Part shown: positions 60,730-64,000 of the stretch, in pieces | Layout of the letters: each line of letters begins with the position of its first letter | How positions within the stretch are numbered: position 1 is the first letter of the stretch | Assembly (NCBI RefSeq): GCF_026184235.1 | Contig: NZ_CP110806.1 | Location: 3,472,001 to 3,536,000 of the forward strand | Direction: 5' to 3' | DNA length: 64,000 bases | Origin: Cellulomonas sp. S1-8 | GTDB lineage: Bacteria > Actinomycetota > Actinomycetes > Actinomycetales > Cellulomonadaceae | Translations under genes and position numbers: made by a program | The notes under the pieces: generated by a model | Databases searched by the model: none | What the model saw: only the letters and a program-made list of their open reading frames with translations | Told to the model about the DNA's origin: nothing

Positions 60730-63168
60730 GTGACGACGCACGCACCCGCCACACCGGCCGCCGCAACGCCCGAGGCCACCCGCAGCGGCCCCGCACCCGC
60801 GGCGCCGCGCCGGCCCCGGCGTCGCTGGGGGCCCACCGTGGCGCGCGCCGCGGAACCGGTGCTCGCGGTCCTCGCGGTGCTGGCCGCCGCGGCGGCGCTC
60901 ACCCCGTTCTTCGCCGGGCGGGGCTGGGCGCTGCCCGTCGGCCTGGCCGCCGTCGCCGGGGGTGCGCTCGCGTGGCTCGTGACCTGGCGGCGCGTGCCCG
61001 CGTGGGCGCTGGCACCCGTGGGGCTCGTCGCGCTCGTCGTGGGCCAGCTCTACGGCCTGCACGCCGGCGACACGCTGTACGGCCTGCCGCGCACCGACGC
61101 GCTGCGTGCCACCGCCGAGGGGCTGCTGTCCGGGTGGGCGCGCATGCTCACGGTCACGCTGCCGGCCGACCCGAGCCCCGACCTGCTCGCGCTGCCCGTC
61201 GCGCTGACCTTCGCCGCCGCGTACGTCGCCGTGCTGCTCGTGCTGCGCACGCGCCTGGTCGTCACGGTCGCGCTGCCCGCGCTCGTCGTGCTCGTCGCGT
61301 GCCTGGCGCTGACCGCCGGACGCGACACGTGGGCGCTCGTCGCGACCGTCGGGATGCTCGCCGCCGCGCTGCTGCTCGTCCTCGTGCGCGCCAACCGTGC
61401 GTCGACCGACGACGGCGCGAGCCTCGCCGACGCCCGCGCGGTCGGCGTCGACCTGGCCGCCGAGCGCCGCCACTCGACCGCCGGCCGCGTGCTCATCGGC
61501 CTGCCCGGCGCCGCCCTCGTGGTCGCGCTCGCGGTCCTGGGCACCACCGCCCTGCCGCTCGCCGACGGCAGCGGGCGCGCGGACCCGCGCACCGCCTACT
61601 CGCCCCCCGTGCAGGTCGACCAGGGCCTGAGCCCGCTCGTCCAGGTGCGCCCGCAGCTCACCGACCCCGAGGTCACGCTGTACCGCGTGCGGGTGCGGAC
61701 CGACGGCGACCCGGCGGACGTGACGCACGTGCGCCTCACCGCGCTCGACCGGTTCGACGGCGCGCTGTGGACGCAGGGCGGCCGGTTCGTGCTCGCGGGC
61801 AGCGCGCTGCCCCACAGCACCACGTACGCCGCCGGCGCCGACACCGTGCACCTCGACGTCGAGGTGCTCACCGGGAGCAGCATCTTCCTGCCCGTCGTCG
61901 GCGAGCCCGTCGCGCTCGCCGGCGTCCCCGCGGCGCTCGACGCCGCGGGCGGCACGCTCGTGCGCGCCGACGACGCGGCCGAGCGGTCCGGCGCCACGTC
62001 GTACACCGTCAGCGGGCTGGTCGCGCACCTCGACGGCGTCGAGGAGGCCGGCCCCCCGCCGGGTGACGCCGGCCTGCTCGCGCTGCCCGACGTGCCCGAG
62101 TGGGTCGGTGAGCGCGCCGACGCCGCGCGCGCCGCGGGCGTCACCCCGTGGGCGCAGCTCGACGCCCTCGCGACGTCCCTCGCGGCCCTGGACTACGACC
62201 CGCTGGGCCTGCCCGGGCACTCCTACGGCGCGCTCGAGCGCCTGCTGCGCACCGACGACCCCGAGCCGGGGTACGCCGAGCAGCACGCGTCGGCGTTCGC
62301 GGTCGTCGCGCGGGCGCTCGGCTACCCCACCCGGGTGGCGGTCGGCTACCGGCTCGACCCGACGCGGGCCGTCGACGGGGTCGTCGAGGTCCGCAGCACC
62401 GACGTGCACGCCTGGCCCGAGGTCCTGCTCGACGGGTACGGGTGGGTCGCGTTCGAACCCACCGACATCACCAACACGGTCGACTCCCCACGGCTCGACG
62501 AGCCGGAGGTGCCGCAGGTCGCACCCGACGACACCGTCGCGCAGCCGACCCAGGCCGACGACGCCGCCGACCAGGCCGGGTCCGAGGTCGCCGGGGGCCT
62601 CCTGGGGCGCGTCGCCCGCACGGGCGCGTTCGTCGTCGCCGGCATCGTCCTGGCCCTGCTGCTCGTCGCCGGGGGCGTGGCCCTCGCCAAGCACCTGCGG
62701 CGCACCCGCCGACGCACCACCGGTACCCCCGCCCGACGCGTCGCGGCCGCGTGGCGCGAGACGTGCGACGTGCTGCGGGAGCACGGCGTGCCCGTCGCCC
62801 TGGCGCGGACCCCGCTGGAGGTCGCCGCGACCGTGCGCGGCACCACCGGGGCCGCCGGCGCCGCCGCCGAGGCGGTGAGCGAGCTCGCGATGCTCGTGAC
62901 CGCCGCCGTCTGCGGACCCGCCGAGCCGTCCGACGCGACCGCGCGCCGCGCCTGGACCCTCGCGGCCGACGCCCGACGCCGCGCCGCCGCACGCACCCCG
63001 CTGCCGCGGCGCGTGCTCGCGGCCGTCGACCCGCGGACCCTGCGCGGCCCGCGGACGCGCGCCGGTGCGTCGGACCGGGCGACACCCCCCGAGACCGGGG
63101 GCGACGCGACGCCGGTCCCGGTGCCGGTGGCCGCGGGCGCGCGGGACGGAGCGGGGCGTGGCAGGTGA
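60730..63168 (+). CDS. Transglutaminase-like membrane protein, catalytic Cys missing
   Basis: 812 residues, TgpA-like layout: N-terminal helices (about 40-265), an extracytoplasmic transglutaminase-like domain (about 450-590), then a helix near 635 and a cytoplasmic C-terminal tail. In the catalytic segment PGYAEQHASAFAVVARALGYPTRVAVGY the usual Cys is Ala516; His560 (DVHAWPEV) and Asp579 (GWVAFEPTD) remain. It is probably not a peptidase or transglutaminase but a structural or binding protein. GTG 60730, following the DUF58 stop by four bases. Confidence 0.88.
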   Translation: MTTHAPATPAAATPEATRSGPAPAAPRRPRRRWGPTVARAAEPVLAVLAVLAAAAALTPFFAGRGWALPVGLAAVAGGALAWLVTWRRVPAWALAPVGLVALVVGQLYGLHAGDTLYGLPRTDALRATAEGLLSGWARMLTVTLPADPSPDLLALPVALTFAAAYVAVLLVLRTRLVVTVALPALVVLVACLALTAGRDTWALVATVGMLAAALLLVLVRANRASTDDGASLADARAVGVDLAAERRHSTAGRVLIGLPGAALVVALAVLGTTALPLADGSGRADPRTAYSPPVQVDQGLSPLVQVRPQLTDPEVTLYRVRVRTDGDPADVTHVRLTALDRFDGALWTQGGRFVLAGSALPHSTTYAAGADTVHLDVEVLTGSSIFLPVVGEPVALAGVPAALDAAGGTLVRADDAAERSGATSYTVSGLVAHLDGVEEAGPPPGDAGLLALPDVPEWVGERADAARAAGVTPWAQLDALATSLAALDYDPLGLPGHSYGALERLLRTDDPEPGYAEQHASAFAVVARALGYPTRVAVGYRLDPTRAVDGVVEVRSTDVHAWPEVLLDGYGWVAFEPTDITNTVDSPRLDEPEVPQVAPDDTVAQPTQADDAADQAGSEVAGGLLGRVARTGAFVVAGIVLALLLVAGGVALAKHLRRTRRRTTGTPARRVAAAWRETCDVLREHGVPVALARTPLEVAATVRGTTGAAGAAAEAVSELAMLVTAAVCGPAEPSDATARRAWTLAADARRRAAARTPLPRRVLAAVDPRTLRGPRTRAGASDRATPPETGGDATPVPVPVAAGARDGAGRGR

Positions 63169-64000
63169 GCGACGCCGCGGACGCACGGTGGGGACCACGC
63201 TGGGGGTGCTCCTCGCCGTGGTCCCGCTCGTCCTGGCGGGGCTGTGGGGCACCGGGCACGCCGCCCACGTCGTGGACCTCGTGGGCGGGGGCGCGTGGCT
63301 CGTCTCCCCTGCGCGGGGCCTCGTCTCGCTGGTCGACGGTCCGTCCGCGCAGGTCGCCGTGACGCTGCGACTGCCGGTGGCCGATGCCGCGACGACGGTC
63401 GTGCAGGGCACCGACGACGCCTGGGTGGTGCGCGACGGGACCGTCTCCCGGCTGGACGCCGCGACGTGGAGCGTCGGCCGGGCCGTCGCGTTCGCCGCCG
63501 CGGACGGCCCCCTGCGGGTGCTGCCGGGCCGCGCGACGCCGGGCCGGGACGGGGCGCTGTGGGTGCTCGACGGCCGCACGGTCCGCCAGGTCGACCCGCG
63601 CACGCTCGACGTGCGCGCGACCGCGGACCTGTCGCTGGGCGACGCGCTGCGGGCCGTCGTCGACGACGGCGGGGACCTGTGGGCCGCGGACGACGACCGC
63701 GCCGTGCGCGTCCGGGCCACCGACGGCGGGCTGCGGGTCACGGCGGCGAACGACGCCGGCGGGGACCTCGTGCTCGTGCAGGGCCGGCCCGTGCTCGTCG
63801 ACGTCGCGGCGGGCGCCCTGCACCCGCTCGACGGCGGCCGCCCCAGCGCGTGCCCCGGGACCCCCGCGCCGGCGTCCGGTGCGCGCGTCGTCGGATCCGC
63901 GACGACGCCCGAGGTGTTCACCGCCGCCGCGGGGACGCTGCGGGTCGCCGCGACGGGCGGCGGCGGGTGCGGGACGGTCGCGCGGGTCGGCGCCCGGGAC
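63158..64000 (+). CDS. Membrane-anchored beta-propeller-like protein, 3' end missing
   Basis: 281 codons visible, open to the end of the window. GTG 63158 follows GGAGCGGG and overlaps the previous gene by 11 bases. An N-terminal helix (LGVLLAVVPLVLAGLWGTG) is followed by repeated blade-like segments with LWVLDGRTVRQVDPRTLDVRAT and LWAADDDRAVRVRATDG. In related actinobacterial clusters a propeller plus Fn3 protein occupies this place; the rest of this gene is unseen. Confidence 0.75.
   Translation, partial: MAGERRRGRTVGTTLGVLLAVVPLVLAGLWGTGHAAHVVDLVGGGAWLVSPARGLVSLVDGPSAQVAVTLRLPVADAATTVVQGTDDAWVVRDGTVSRLDAATWSVGRAVAFAAADGPLRVLPGRATPGRDGALWVLDGRTVRQVDPRTLDVRATADLSLGDALRAVVDDGGDLWAADDDRAVRVRATDGGLRVTAANDAGGDLVLVQGRPVLVDVAAGALHPLDGGRPSACPGTPAPASGARVVGSATTPEVFTAAAGTLRVAATGGGGCGTVARVGARD

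Noticed and set aside
60535..63921. Minus-strand open frame of 1128 codons
   Set aside because: Opposite the transglutaminase-like and propeller genes; no domain and low-complexity Arg/Gly/Asp sequence.

Overview
The window is very GC-rich, densely coded DNA from an actinobacterium, most likely Cellulomonas or a close relative. The basis is the GC-rich codon use with many GTG starts, a CBM2-GH18 chitinase, a CBM13-GH62 arabinofuranosidase, a surface protein with an LAxTG class E-type sorting signal, and actinobacterial families such as the PPOX F420-type flavin protein, a PGPGW membrane protein and a DRCDRCG small protein. The genus is an inference.

Layout. 1-3136: drug-exporter-type MFS gene (cut by the window edge), MarR regulator, NERD protein, msrB. 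3313-7065: a membrane GGDEF-EAL protein, then a three-gene module of TasA-like protein, SipW-type signal peptidase and a 74-residue second substrate-like protein. 7163-9064: paired flavin monooxygenase and FMN reductase. 9168-14638: cysteine-free HesB-like protein, EEP nuclease family protein, nucleotidyltransferase, ABC exporter divergent from a TetR regulator, aldo/keto reductase. 14854-19441: unknown membrane protein, then a complete lactococcin 972-type bacteriocin operon with a structured leader and an internal hairpin. 19528-28838: chitinase, alcohol dehydrogenase, GNAT protein coupled to a sortase-anchored protein, alpha/beta hydrolase divergent from an OhrR-like regulator, DUF4232 protein, ATP-grasp protein. 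28921-36395: PGPGW protein, five-gene ABC transporter plus two-component operon, PPOX protein, GAF histidine kinase.

36396-42017 is the most accessory-looking part: 17-bp tandem repeats, a GH62 enzyme under a LacI-type site, unknown membrane proteins, a cluster of GTGACCACT motifs around a small zinc-ribbon-like gene, the mobile mystery protein B/A pair (Fic plus HTH), and a chimeric gene remnant made of pieces of the helicase and RDD genes that lie intact 2.5 kb downstream. 42122-46848: UvrD-type helicase, RDD protein, tRNA-Lys(UUU), AbiE-type toxin-antitoxin pair. 47248-51388: sugar porter, a 22-bp-stem hairpin, a small gene, an old-yellow-enzyme oxidoreductase, a small XRE protein and a YjdF-like protein. 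51504-55441: glycosyltransferase and CapD-like protein, MOSC protein, YceI protein. 55472-64000: divergent Hsp70-like/membrane-scaffold pair and MoxR-DUF58-transglutaminase-like-beta-propeller operon, cut by the window edge.

How they work together. The bacteriocin operon codes for peptide, immunity/export membrane protein and ATPase. The SipW-type peptidase probably processes both flanking substrates. The ABC-histidine kinase-response regulator operon is a self-contained sensing and efflux unit. The two toxin-antitoxin-like modules, the chimeric remnant and the tRNA gene all lie within 40-47 kb, which marks that stretch as a site of past rearrangement. No complete insertion sequence, prophage, CRISPR array or rRNA was found.
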